Shown in pieces: positions 53,615-64,000 of a DNA stretch of 64,000 bases. The notes beneath the pieces were generated by a model that worked only from the letters and a program-made list of their open reading frames with translations, was not told the DNA's origin and did not search any database. Location of the stretch: contig NC_081406.1 in NCBI RefSeq assembly GCF_030272615.1, positions 183,771,770 through 183,835,769 on the forward strand, in the 5' to 3' direction. This DNA comes from Cryptomeria japonica (Eukaryota; Streptophyta; Pinopsida; Cupressales; Cupressaceae). How positions within the stretch are numbered: position 1 is the stretch's first letter; every line of letters starts with the position of its first letter. A program made the position numbers and the translations under genes.

Positions 53615-56600
53615 CCAATCTGGCATTGTTTCCTGTAATATAGTTCCAAGGTATTAGCATTTATACATACAATAATACCCATTGAATTCATATATTTCAA
53701 CATCTAATCAGCTATCAGTTTTTAATCTGCTGATTTGCAGCGAAACAGGACAGTTTTAAAATGGTCATAACTTTTTTGTTACTAATCCAATTTTAAAACT
53801 TCAATATGTTTTGGAAAGCTTAAAAGCTAAAGAGAAAAACCTAGGAAGCGTTTAGGAGGAATCCTTAACACGTGCGAGCAGAATTCTCTGCAAAACAGCC
53901 TACCAGCTTACCTAAAACAGCAATTTGACCACATAACAGTCTTATACTATGCAAGTAATTATTTTTATAAAAAAATCTCTCTTTAAATCAACTCAGTTTT
54001 AATATTTTATAGCTGAAGATGTATGTTCAGTTTGAATGTTTGAGAGTTCTCCACTCTTACTAACAATGCATTTTAAGACATTTGGACTATTTTTCCAAGT
54101 TTTACTTATGGAACAAGTAAATCAGTTTTCCATTGATCCTAGAGGGTTATCCATTCGAGTAGAAAAACTAATGGCAGTGCCATGAATGTTTGCCTATAAC
54201 AATTTAGAGGGGTGAAGACAGTTAAATTTCAAATGCTACCATTAACATGCAAGATATAATAGATATTCTGAAAAGAGATCGGTGTCTGGGCAAGGTGTTT
54301 GAAAAGTGTATTCACACCTCCAAACATTTTGCATGGTCATTCTTCAAAGACTCCTTTACTTCTGTTACTCCTCATAGGGTTATTGTACTAAGTCATGAAC
54401 ATCTATGTTATGCAAATCAAAAGTTCCTTCTAAAGTTTCAATGTATGCAACTTAGTAAAATTTTAATGGCTAGATAAAATCATTACTTCCAGATTATAAG
54501 CTGAAAATAATGAAGTATAGGGAATGAAGCTGACATTTCCCGTTCTAATGAAAAGTGAAAGGTTGAAGCTTCCAAATTTTATACTATTGTATCTTTATGC
54601 ATTTTCCTGTAAATCTAATTTGGAGTAACCTGACTTTGCATAATTGTTTAAACTAATTTCCACTTTTCTAAAGTTTTAAAAAAAAAACATAAATATTAAA
54701 TATCCCTGGGCTATAAGCCTTAACCTCTATGATCATATTGCCCTTCATAATCATTTTGTATTTTGTATTTCAGTTCACCTGCGTTAGTCTTGTAGCTCTA
54801 ACACGTTGCAAAATTGCAAAAAGAATGTATTATTCTAATAGTATAGACCCCCAACACCAGAATGGTAAAGGGTGTAAATGGAATAGAAAACTACACTAAC
54901 CGCATATTTTGATTGCTGCACACGTTGAACTATTGTTTCCCCAAATTTGTCCTAGCTAATAATGTGATTGGCACAGGGATATATGTGCACCAACAAATTT
55001 CTATTCAGTATACATAGAATATTTGATAGAAATTATATAGATTTTGGCTACACCTCCTTTTGGAAAACAAATTGAATCCCAACATACTTGTCTGTCAAAG
55101 GATCTCAAACAGTTTTTCTTCCATAAATTCTTTGTTTAATTGAAAAGGGTTGAGGTAAATTCATATCTTCATTAGAATCATCTAATAGAAACAACAAACC
55201 CCTTTGGGTTCTAAAGAGAGTAGGTATACCAGTCTATGAAATTTTAAGAGAAAGGATCCAACAGCCAAGTAAGGAATCACTAGCGATTCTTAACTGTTAG
55301 TTTGTAAAAGACTCTTGCCCAGGATTTCTGTGGCTGAACATAATTGCATGAGAACTACTCACTGGGTGGGTAACCTTACTCTTTGTAAGGTTTGTAGTCT
55401 TCCGATTTCTATTAACTTGCTGTTCACAATATGATAAGAATAATAATCATTTCCATCTCTATACAGTTCATTTCTCAGTGAACTTATTGAAATTCAAACT
55501 AGAATATTTAGTTATTTAAGTTTAGCAGAATAATAAATGAAGAATTTGAACTAAATACCTTAACATTTTAAAGTACTTCTGAAAATGGTGCCAGGAAGAG
55601 TGTCTGGCCTGTGGAATGGATAATGACATGCCCAAACATATACTCCAATTTTCATTTTGTCCCCAAGTAGCATCTGATAAATCTTATGCTCTTGTTCCCT
55701 CAAAGGTAAAAGTATATCCCTCCTTATGTTTGTAGTTGGAGTGCACTATTTGGCAGCACAGAGCAGACACCAAACTATTTGGCTGGCATCTTTAGAAAAA
55801 TATTATCTCCTGGAAATTTGCCACCCTTTCCTCCCCCCTCATTTTAGAGTCTCTAGAAACTTCTAAGCCAATTGCAATTGGCAAGTGTAAAGCCAGGTGT
55901 AGCCAAAATTCCCCAAACTTTTGCCAGCTCCCCCACGTTATGTCTCATGCATGCAACATTGTGTAAGCATTCAAAGGCACGTAGTGGGCTAATTTGAATT
56001 TAGTTTCTATTTAAAATTATTAGATTTCTTTTTATCTCGTTTTTAAATAATTAATCTTTCTTTTTCTCAAAGGAATACCAACATTGAAATAAAATATTAG
56101 TTTTTACTTTATTTTGTCTTATCTTCCTTTAAATAATCTATAATCTTTTTTAGTAAATAAATAAAACAAAGACTACTAGCTTGTCGATATGGAGATAAAG
56201 GGTAAGTAATAACAATAATCATGCTACTAAAATTAGTAATATATTGAAATATTACATTCATTAATCATATTGATATACATGTCTATATGTGCATATGCAA
56301 ACACCTACACCTATATGTATACTCAGATGTAGGAACCCATAACATTTAAATCTTAAACACATGCAACCGACCTGTCTACATGAGTTTAAGTGAGTGTGAT
56401 GAATGATCCCATCATGAGAAGTTACCTCCTCTGGCTAGAGCCTTTCCCTGTTGATACTCTCTCTCTCCAATGTAAGAGAATGTAAATAGTCTCTAGCGCA
56501 CTTATGAAAAAATAATATATAATCAATCATCACCATTATACTTCAAAGACACTTAACATCTTCAATTGTCTTCTGAAATCGCTTGTGATTAATACAATAA

Positions 56601-57685
56601 TCCATTGATTAAGTTAGGATAATTAAATGGGATGTGACAATATAGCTGCAAATGTTCCTTTAAAGGCTTTACATACAGTAAACACAAGCAGGTGTTTTCC
56701 TCTTAACAGCTGATGTCACTGCTTAAGATCCACTCATTTATGGGTTTTCTTAATGGGTAAATTTGCTGGAAAGACTAGCTCTTAAAATGTTTACCATTAC
56801 AGCACTAAAATGGCTGACACAAGCAGCATGCTGTACAGAAATTGGAATCAGATAATTTTGAGGAGAAGAATAGAAGGGAAGCTATAAAAACAAAAACTAA
56901 ATAAAAATATTATCAAATATGGCATCTGCAAAGAGTGCATAAAAGCTATAGCTTTCAACTAAGGCCAAGGAGACTCAAAATAGCAGTAAGGGCCCTGTGT
57001 TTGGCCAAAAGATCAGTCTTCCGACTGCTAATATAAAGGCTCCAGAAGATCTAATTTGGCATCATATTGGGATGGGCAAGCCTGATTTTGTAAACTTAAG
57101 TATGAGGAAACCTATTTTTCAGCCTATGAAATTGATGAGAATCACTTCTGGAAATTATATGTAAAATTTAAATATCACAGTAATTGTAAATATAACTCCT
57201 TCCACATGGCTCAATACATTGGAGCTTTATCAACTGCAGGTATGTTAGACTAATTGAGATGTCTTTGGGTTCCTAGTTCTTGTGCACCCTGCATTTACTT
57301 TGTCTTAACCAACCAAATCTCACCTGATTCTTGTAAATTTGTTTAGCCTACCTGATGAAGAGAATACAACATCAATTTTGGTGGCTATCTCTTGCTTCTC
57401 TACTATTTATTTCCTTTCTAGTTTTCTACTTTCTATATCTAATTTGAGATCAGGGCCTAGTTTGTCTATATTTCTTGTTTAGATTCTGGAATCCAACTTT
57501 TTTGTCCTTCCATCTTAGACTCTGAAATTGTGTCTTTGTGTCTTTGCTTCCTTTTATGGCTCAAATTTTCACTTTATCTCATCCTTCAATCTTCAATCGT
57601 CCATCTTCCATCTTCCTTTGTGATTTTCTGTGCTGTTTCAGGGGTGACTAGAGCTAAGCTGGGGCAAGCCACAAAACTTTTTCAG
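53615..57685. other. Non-genic AT-rich region
   Basis: Roughly 4 kb with scattered short frames (for example 54247-54477) but no domain, LTR terminus or splice-bordered exon that I can defend. It may be intronic. Confidence 0.5.
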
Positions 57686-57921
57686 ATATTGAGCCACTTC
57701 TGATCTGCATGCAACATAGATTTGCAAAGAGATCATTATCTGTAGATCTGGACTTCAACAAATCTCTACCTTTAGTTGAGGAAAACAAATCCGAACATAG
57801 TTCAGTACTCTTGAGTCTTGAGTCCAATGAGAAATCTACAAATATTTGTCATTGGTTTAACACTTGTAGCCTTTACATTCTGCATGCAAATATCAGCCTC
57901 CATTTCAAGCTTGTGGTCTAA
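57686..57921 (+). CDS. Weak candidate exon
   Basis: Follows TTTTTCAG and is open to TAA at 57919, including RFAKRSLSVDLDFNKSLPLV. No downstream polyadenylation signal or matching exon was identified, and its entry phase does not match the exit phase of the 48587 exon directly. Chance ORF is a real alternative. Confidence 0.2.
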
Positions 57922-58894
57922 GTCAGATTGTGTAAGTTTGCAGCTCTGAATGGATGTGGAATTAAGCCCCCATTTTGGGCAAATGATATTCTCTCCAATG
58001 AACTCCTAGCCTGGAACATATGGTACATTGAAGCAGCTTTAAATGTCTTACGATTATTGTAGGTTTAATTCATCACCACGACCTGCATCTTTCATTACTG
58101 TATTGAGATTGAGAAATAAGTAATTTAAAAACAAACGTGTAAAGGACTTTAAAGATAATGGAAATTAGAAAAATCTTTTTAAAGTTTCTCTTGCACATCT
58201 CTGCTAGGTTGATGAGAGTTTGCCATGTGACTAGAAAGATTTGTGCCTAGCAGAAGTATAGTTTTCTAGGTAGTTATCTTTTTGTAGTGGATTTTTCTTT
58301 ATGATTTCTGTGCAGCTACAGATTGCCACTTAGGATTTATTTTATTTGTAGGGCTAATTTTTTAAATGAAAGGAAATCTCTCTTTTATCTCTAAATAATA
58401 TTTATATATATTTTAATTAAGTCTATTGAAAAACTCAATGCAAAAAAAAGATTCCCGTTTCTTGGAATTGTGTATTGCTTGAGGTCTTTGTTATGTTCTT
58501 ATCTTCTCACTATAAGAGTAAATGAAAATACTCTCAAGGATATCTTTGTTGTGTTATTACCATAATAGACAACAATTGTCTCATTGTGTTCTCATCTCTA
58601 AGATTTAGAGTTGTTTGCCATCTCATTCTTAGGAGTTGAAGCTCAAGTGACAAAAAGGAGTTCCAAACCCAGGCCGATCTTTTCCATCTCAGAAGAAGAG
58701 CATTTCTTTTTCTTATGGAAATTTCTCTAAGCCTTCCAGCTCATACTAAAGAATGGAAGTTCTTTACTGAGTGTCTCTACCAAGGGTTTGCCTTATCTGA
58801 CATCGGTTAGTCGAGATATAGTTTTTATCATAAACACAGCAGACATCCTACAGAGGGATGTTGTGCACTAAAATAAAGGACAAGGTTCTTCTAA
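57922..58894. other. No recognised feature
   Basis: AT-rich, no ORF or repeat of note. Confidence 0.5.
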
Positions 58895-59122
58895 TCAAAT
58901 AAAAGTCACATCATTGGATATTGAGTGATTCAGGAATTGAATTCCAGGGTTTCTAGGCCTCATCTGAACCTCATCCTCATGGACACTCATTATATTGCTA
59001 ATAACAGAAAAGCTTTGTCCACTCATAACTGTTAAATCAAAGACAAATTGGTCAAGCTTATCCTTATAATTACAGTCATATGAATATGATCCCGGAATTG
59101 ATGAATGATCTTCAGTTGCCAA
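58895..59122 (-). CDS. Candidate terminal exon on the minus strand
   Basis: On the minus strand the open frame begins immediately after CATTGTAG (acceptor-like, and an in-frame TAG) at 59122 and runs 75 codons to a stop at 58895. It includes CNYKDKLDQFVFDLTVMSGQ and ISNIMSVHEDEVQMRPRNPG, which look like real protein. No domain is recognised. It could be a host exon or a retroelement remnant. Confidence 0.3.
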   Translation of the reverse strand: MATEDHSSIPGSYSYDCNYKDKLDQFVFDLTVMSGQSFSVISNIMSVHEDEVQMRPRNPGIQFLNHSISNDVTFI

Positions 59123-60207
59123 CTACAATGAACACCAGAGTTACTGAATTTGGGGTTCAGTCTGAATTTTTTGGACCAGATGTATTTATCCAGTTTAGTT
59201 TGGATTTTCATTTTTCATTTGCTATAGAAAAATTTCCAACTTTTTGAAATTAATGGATTTTCCAGTTTTTGTGACCTCACAAATGAATTTAATTGTTTGA
59301 ACCTGATATCATTGTTTTTTGGGGTTGGAAGTGTTGTGAGAGTTTGTTGCTGTGTGTGAGTGGATATTTCACTCTTGTTTAGTGGAGCATATTCTTCCTC
59401 TTCATTGTAATAATTACCTATCGTGGATGTTGCTTTCTCATGTTTGGGATGAAGTGCTTAAAGTCTATCTAGTGTAAAGCCGCTAGTCTACAGATTGTTC
59501 GGGCATGCATTTTTTTGATTGTGGTAAGATTTTAAATTTGAAGAAAGAAGTAGAAGTGCCAGTTATTAAAAGGAGAATGGAACACCATTCCAGTGCAACA
59601 GTAAATGCTGATGGTATTCAAGGAAGTGGTTGAAACCAGGGAGCATTGGTGCTTGTAACAAGGCATTTGGGTCATGATCTGTGTTGAAAGGCTATCAAAT
59701 TTCCAGATATGTAAAGTGCAAATTCATTTGAAGGGTTTGGCAATGCATTTCACAAAATCTTGGAGTGCATGTCCACCGACCAACATAGTACTTGTGTAGC
59801 AATTATTTGAGTAGTGATTGGTATGTATTTTGCTTGATTTAGGAAATTTTCAATAGTTAAAGTTGAAAGATAGAATGATGAAGGGGTAAGATTGCATTAT
59901 ACAAAAGCATATCAAGATATATTGTGTAGAATATTTAATGAAGCTAAGATGAAACATTATCTTTGTATAAATGTATAAATAAGGATATTTGGAGCATTAA
60001 GGGTGTAATAGCAATTATAAGGACATTTTGTATACATTGATCACATTGTAAGGATGCATTATCGGTGGATAATGACATCCATGGAGAGTTTCCATTGAAG
60101 GGGATCGAATATGAAATAGGTGAACCTCTGCAGCAAAAGTTGAAAGCAACGACTAAATCAAGTGAACTATCGATGCAACTTCAGAATAAAGTTCCTATGT
60201 CAAGACT
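59123..60207. other. No firm feature; possible decayed copia 3' coding region at its end
   Basis: The plus frame at about 60050-60231 is open and protein-like (GEFPLKGIEYEIGEPLQQKL) and ends just after a purine tract and TGTTAGG. This fits the end of a retroelement polyprotein but shows no recognisable motif. Confidence 0.3.
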
Positions 60208-60216
60208 AAAGGGGGA
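60208..60216 (+). other. Polypurine-like tract
   Basis: AAAGGGGGA directly before TGTTAGGAATTAG, the arrangement seen before copia 3' LTRs. Confidence 0.35.
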
Positions 60217-60749
60217 TGTTAGGAATTAGTGCATGACATAGATTAATATTTGTGTGAGATAATTAAATAATAGGTTATTGTAGTTGGCATAAGTTTTGTA
60301 CAGTCCATGTTGTATTTGCAAGAATGCTTTTGGAATGATACAAAAAATACACTTAGTTTATTCCAAAAGTATTCTTGAAAATAAATCAACAAGTTAATGT
60401 TGTTATTTATTAAATAGGAGTATGTAATTAATTTTGTGCTAGTTGTCAAGTGGTTTAGGTAGTTGGAAAGTTGAAAGGATTTATAAAGCCATTGAAATGT
60501 AATAATTATGTGTTGAATATGACCAATTGATTAAGGTGTTTGAGCCTTTGGCTCTCTCATTTTCAATGGTTGATAGGTTTGCCATTACACCAAATTGTAG
60601 GTATTGGTAAACTTCCAAACCCAAGTTCATGGCCTTGAGTGGGTGCTTTGTCCTACATTCCTAGAGTGGTAGTTCATCCATTAGATTGATTCCTAGAGGT
60701 GTGGTGGTTAGTCCAAGACCCATCCCAATTGGGGAATCGAACTTGGTTT
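60217..60749 (+). mobile_element. Possible decayed copia-like 3' LTR
   Basis: Starts TGTTAGGAATTAG after a purine tract. The right end is not defined and no partner LTR was found. It contains the inverted repeat at 60319-60377. Confidence 0.25.
60319..60377. repeat. Inverted repeat, 18-bp arms
   Basis: Arms CAAGAATGCTTTTGGAAT (60319-60336) and ATTCCAAAAGTATTCTTG (60360-60377) match at 17 of 18 positions, with a 23-nt AT-rich loop. Confidence 0.88.
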
Positions 60750-60764
60750 GAGGCTCTAATACCA
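60750..60764 (-). other. PBS-like or SINE-like word
   Basis: On the minus strand it reads TGGTATTAGAGCCTC, close to the tRNA-Met primer site, and is followed by AAGTTCGATTCCCC, which resembles a Pol III B box. It could be the start of a minus-strand retroelement interior or a tRNA-like SINE head. Confidence 0.3.
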
Positions 60765-61291
60765 CTAAAAGGACATTTCATAGGATCGACAATGAAGGAA
60801 GAAGAATGGACTCATAAATGTGTGGCTATATAATATGATATTCCTTCATCATCACAATGTACAACAATGTACAAATATATATCACTAGAAAATAACTCCC
60901 AAAGCCTCCTAAGAGTAACTAATCACCCAATCATTTGATATCAAATTGGTTGTAAATAAATCAAACTTAGGAGACATAATGATAGGGGATATAAGAGGAA
61001 TAAGAAAAAAACCAAAATGTAAGTGTAAATACTAAATACCTATCATGGGTATGTTTGACTATTTTTTTTAGAGGGTTGGGTATGTTTTGGGTGCATTCAT
61101 ACAAATCATATAAAATCATAAATATATATGTATTTTAGCCTTTTTTTGGTTTACGTTAGGGATATATATACATCCCATGAGAGTCCACTTTAAGAATTAG
61201 ATGCAAAGTATATTAAAATCAGTAAACTGATTTTTATCCAGTATGTAGTCAAACATCAGCTACTCCACTACATGTCTATTCATTTGTTGTG
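60765..61291. other. No firm feature
   Basis: AT-rich. If the PBS-like word is real, this would be the adjoining minus-strand LTR, but no terminus was confirmed. Confidence 0.35.
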
Positions 61292-62617
61292 TGTAATGTC
61301 CCCTTCCTAACCAATTCAATTTGGTGGACAGTTAGCCTATTAAGTGGGTTCCCATAGGCTAATGTGTTAGGTTTAGGGAACTCTGGAGACAATTTATCTA
61401 GTAGGATGGTAGTATCAAATGTTTAGTTGTGCTCCGACAATTATTATGAACATAATGCCCTTTTCTGGAGTGATTTTGTGTGAGTTCTCCAATACTTATT
61501 ATTTTTAGTAAGTCGGTTTTGGGAACCCACTGAGATAGCTGGCAGGGTTACCATTTTTATATATGTCGATGGGAGGAGTAGATATCAATATTTTGATATT
61601 TAATATAGTCTTATGATTGTTAAATTAAATAACGATGAATTATTATTTTATAAAGTTAAATTAAAGTTTTAACTTTATTGTTTTATAAATATTTTAACTA
61701 AACAACTATATGACATCAATATTGAAGTATAGTGTTAATTTTTAGTAAAGGAGCCTTTTGGAGACATGGATGCCGCTTTGGAGGGATAAGTGATTTTATT
61801 ATTTTAATTAAATATTTAAAAAAGGCAAAAGAGGAAGGGGTCGAACCTTTTGGAGAGGCTATAAAAGAAAGCTTTGGAGTTCATTTTGCTCATGCTGGAT
61901 TTGATATTTGATATTGTTCTTGTTCTTGGAGGAGACTATTCTTCTTAGGGTTTGTGAGGATGAAATCCCTTATAGACAACATTCTCCACATTGTTGAAAG
62001 ACACAATCTGGAGGATATCTAGGTGATTTCACACAAAGATTACAGTTGAGCTTCAATGGTGATTTTATATCTTCTTCTTCAGTTCTCAGAACTTTAGATT
62101 GTTAGAGACTTTTCTTGGTGGCTGATTGGTTTTCAAAGTTTATTGCATGTCTTTGGGTTTGATTTTTGCTAGCCGTACCTTCTAAGGCTAGCCGCACCAA
62201 TCAAGGAAGAATGTGTTTTCTGGAAGAGGAGGGCACTAGGGTTTGAAGCTGGTTTGATAAATTTTTGGGAGGCGTTTCGAGTGTTCTCAGTCATTTCTAT
62301 CCAATGCGCAACCCTGGGAGGGTTTCTTGAAGGTTGGTGTCCATTTCTACAGTGCTAGTTTGCACATTTTGTGAACAACTAAGTCATTTCATTGCTGCAT
62401 TTTGTGGGTATGTCTGAAATACATATGTAATGCTCTTTTATGAACTGGGTTGCTCATACTTCGGAGAAATAGAGAAATATTGTATATTCAGATTAGAAAT
62501 TGAGTGTGGAATTTTGAGATTTGTTACTTTCTGTATATTGTCAATTTTCTGAGTTATTTTTCTGCAAGCATTCCTATTATCTGCACTTTATTTATCGTTC
62601 AAAAACAATTGCAAACA
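61292..62617 (+). mobile_element. TGTAATGTCCCC-type LTR, interrupted at right
   Basis: Starts TGTAATGTCCCCTT and shares with the 219-6265 LTR the hairpin CTTATTATTTTTAGTAAG (about 61494-61512) and a promoter block, here CTATAAAAG (61859-61867). It is interrupted at 62617 by LTR E, so its right end is outside the window. Confidence 0.75.
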
Positions 62618-64000
62618 TGTTGATGTGTTTTTTATGCACATGCAAACACAGAATAAAATACCTAAAGGTACCTTATCCTCTCTTGAACAAAGTTCCCGAC
62701 TGCTAAAGATCTTGCCGAAGGATCAGTCGGAGTAACTCCAAGGTTCTGTTATGTAGGATCTCTACTCGTGGATAAGCTCTTTGTGGTATGATGTGATTTT
62801 GCTGGAATCACAAGGGGACTTACACTTGATGACTGAACGTCTGATTCGCTTTGAATATTACTGGAACACAGGATTTCACTAGTCTAGATTTTGAAAAAAA
62901 AGGAAAAGGATGAGGGCGAGGAAAGGATCTAATTCTGACACTAAGAATGTAGGAGCAATGAATAACCTTTGATGAAATTCTAACTAAGTCTTGTTTTGAC
63001 ATCCCAGGACCATCTCCACAAGGTTAGTGCGATCTTCGGAGGAAAACTTTATGATGTTCAGATCATCGCTACAGGCATAGACACCATCAAGTTGATGCAT
63101 ATCAGTGAAGAAGCGACATTTGAAGTTAAGCTTAAACTGAATGATTCCAGTTGACTACACAAGGCAAGAATGCAATCAACAAACTATTAGTAGTATGGAT
63201 ATACGAATTTCACCATCAATCAAACACATTTCTTCCACTCATCTAATAACATGAAATCAAATATGAGAAGTATAGAGACCATGCAAATTGTTGAATCGAC
63301 CCATAAATTTCACCATTTCTTCAATGAAGTTTTACAAGTCTTTTACAACATCTTGGCAACAATCTTTGCCTTCTCTTTCTATTCTACTTTAATAGCTATT
63401 CTATCAACTGACTATTCACTATTTCGAACTATTCACCTTCTAACTACTGACTAACTATTAGCCTTTACAAATGAGGAGCCAGGGCTTATATAGCGCTCTC
63501 AATACAATTCAATGGCTCAGATCATTTGAGATCAATGGCCAAGATTTTACAATGAAAACCTTAATTAGGGTTTGTTACAACCAACTCAATTCTGGCCAAT
63601 GAAATAATTGCATTATTTGGACACATGTCTTCTTTGGAATATTCGACCAATGGATAACTGGGGTAGGTACATCGAAGTTTGTGCCATCCCCAATAAGTCA
63701 GGTACATTGAATCTGGACACGCTGAGGTGGACCAATCCGGCTGGAGGAGTGATGACTGGGATGCCACCTTGTCTGACACTTGCAACTTGGTATATATTCA
63801 ATTTGATGATGTTGAGAACCTAACTTTAGTTAACTCTTCTGAAACTTTCTGCTTCTTCAACGAACCCTTGCTTTGACCTCCTTTGTCTTTGATGTGCAGG
63901 ATGGATGGTGTACCTTTCCTTGAAATGTTGGACTGGAAGAGGTCGTCCTTGATGATGCTGGACCGGAGAAGGTCGTCTTTGATGATGCTGGACTGGAGAA
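62618..64000 (-). mobile_element. LTR E, U5 side of an A-family LTR, cut by the window edge
   Basis: Begins TGTTGATGTG (minus-strand LTR end) and follows the U5 and promoter block of LTRs A and B closely. The second TATA lies at 63485-63493. The candidate target duplication is AAACA (62613-62617); the other end is outside the window. Confidence 0.85.
63485..63493 (-). promoter_or_regulatory. Second TATA box of LTR E
   Basis: CTATATAAG on the minus strand, in the block conserved in LTRs A, B and C. Confidence 0.55.

Overview
The window looks like repeat-dense nuclear DNA of a seed plant with a large genome. A gymnosperm is the best guess, from very long nested LTR sequences, chromovirus and Athila-like Ty3/gypsy elements, and very few host exons. 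No species can be fixed from the sequence alone. Nearly everything recognisable is transposable-element DNA. Intact host genes are absent; three or four short open segments with splice-like borders are the only host-gene candidates.

Layout. 1-12680 is a stack of LTRs. An old minus-strand LTR (D, entering from the left edge) carries two insertions: a TGTAATGTCCCC-type LTR (219-6265, TSD GCTTT) and LTR B (6812-11005, minus, TSD AAGGG). The TGTAATGTCCCC LTR itself holds LTR A (2187-5762, TSD CTTCC) and a later 1.25-kb tandem duplication. 12681-16180 is a broken minus-strand ORF of unknown function, split by LTR H (13071-14904, TSD TCCTT). 16169-20020 is LTR F, abutting a possible host exon (20022-20195). 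21004-23600 is a decayed copia-like remnant. 25569-31926 is an Athila-like gypsy element (minus, TSD GAAAC, LTRs about 98% identical) that kept Gag and protease but lost RT, RNase H and most of integrase. It sits beside or inside a hAT transposase relic (32354-33660). 33660-37202 holds a motif-rich unclassified stretch and LTR G. 41291-47781 is a full-length chromovirus (TSD ATGTG, LTRs about 96% identical) with a decayed coding region. 48587-48862 is the best host-exon candidate. LTR C (49827-53609, TSD ATGAC) follows, then mostly empty DNA, a second TGTAATGTCCCC-type LTR (61292-62617), and LTR E running off the right edge.

The most unusual thing here is the LTR family A/B/C/D/E, with relatives F and G. 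Complete copies are 3.6-4.2 kb, start TGTTGTGAC and end CAACA, have 5-bp TSDs, and carry no internal coding region. Inside are an array of palindromes spaced about 167 bp apart, two TATA boxes, and a conserved GT-AG intron-like segment between them. Relatives F and G share the terminal palindrome but carry quite different internal repeats, so the family looks modular. All three complete copies occur singly.

Stop codons in both gypsy elements are mostly of the kind produced by C-to-T change (CAG to TAG, CAA to TAA, CGA to TGA), as expected for silenced, methylated elements.
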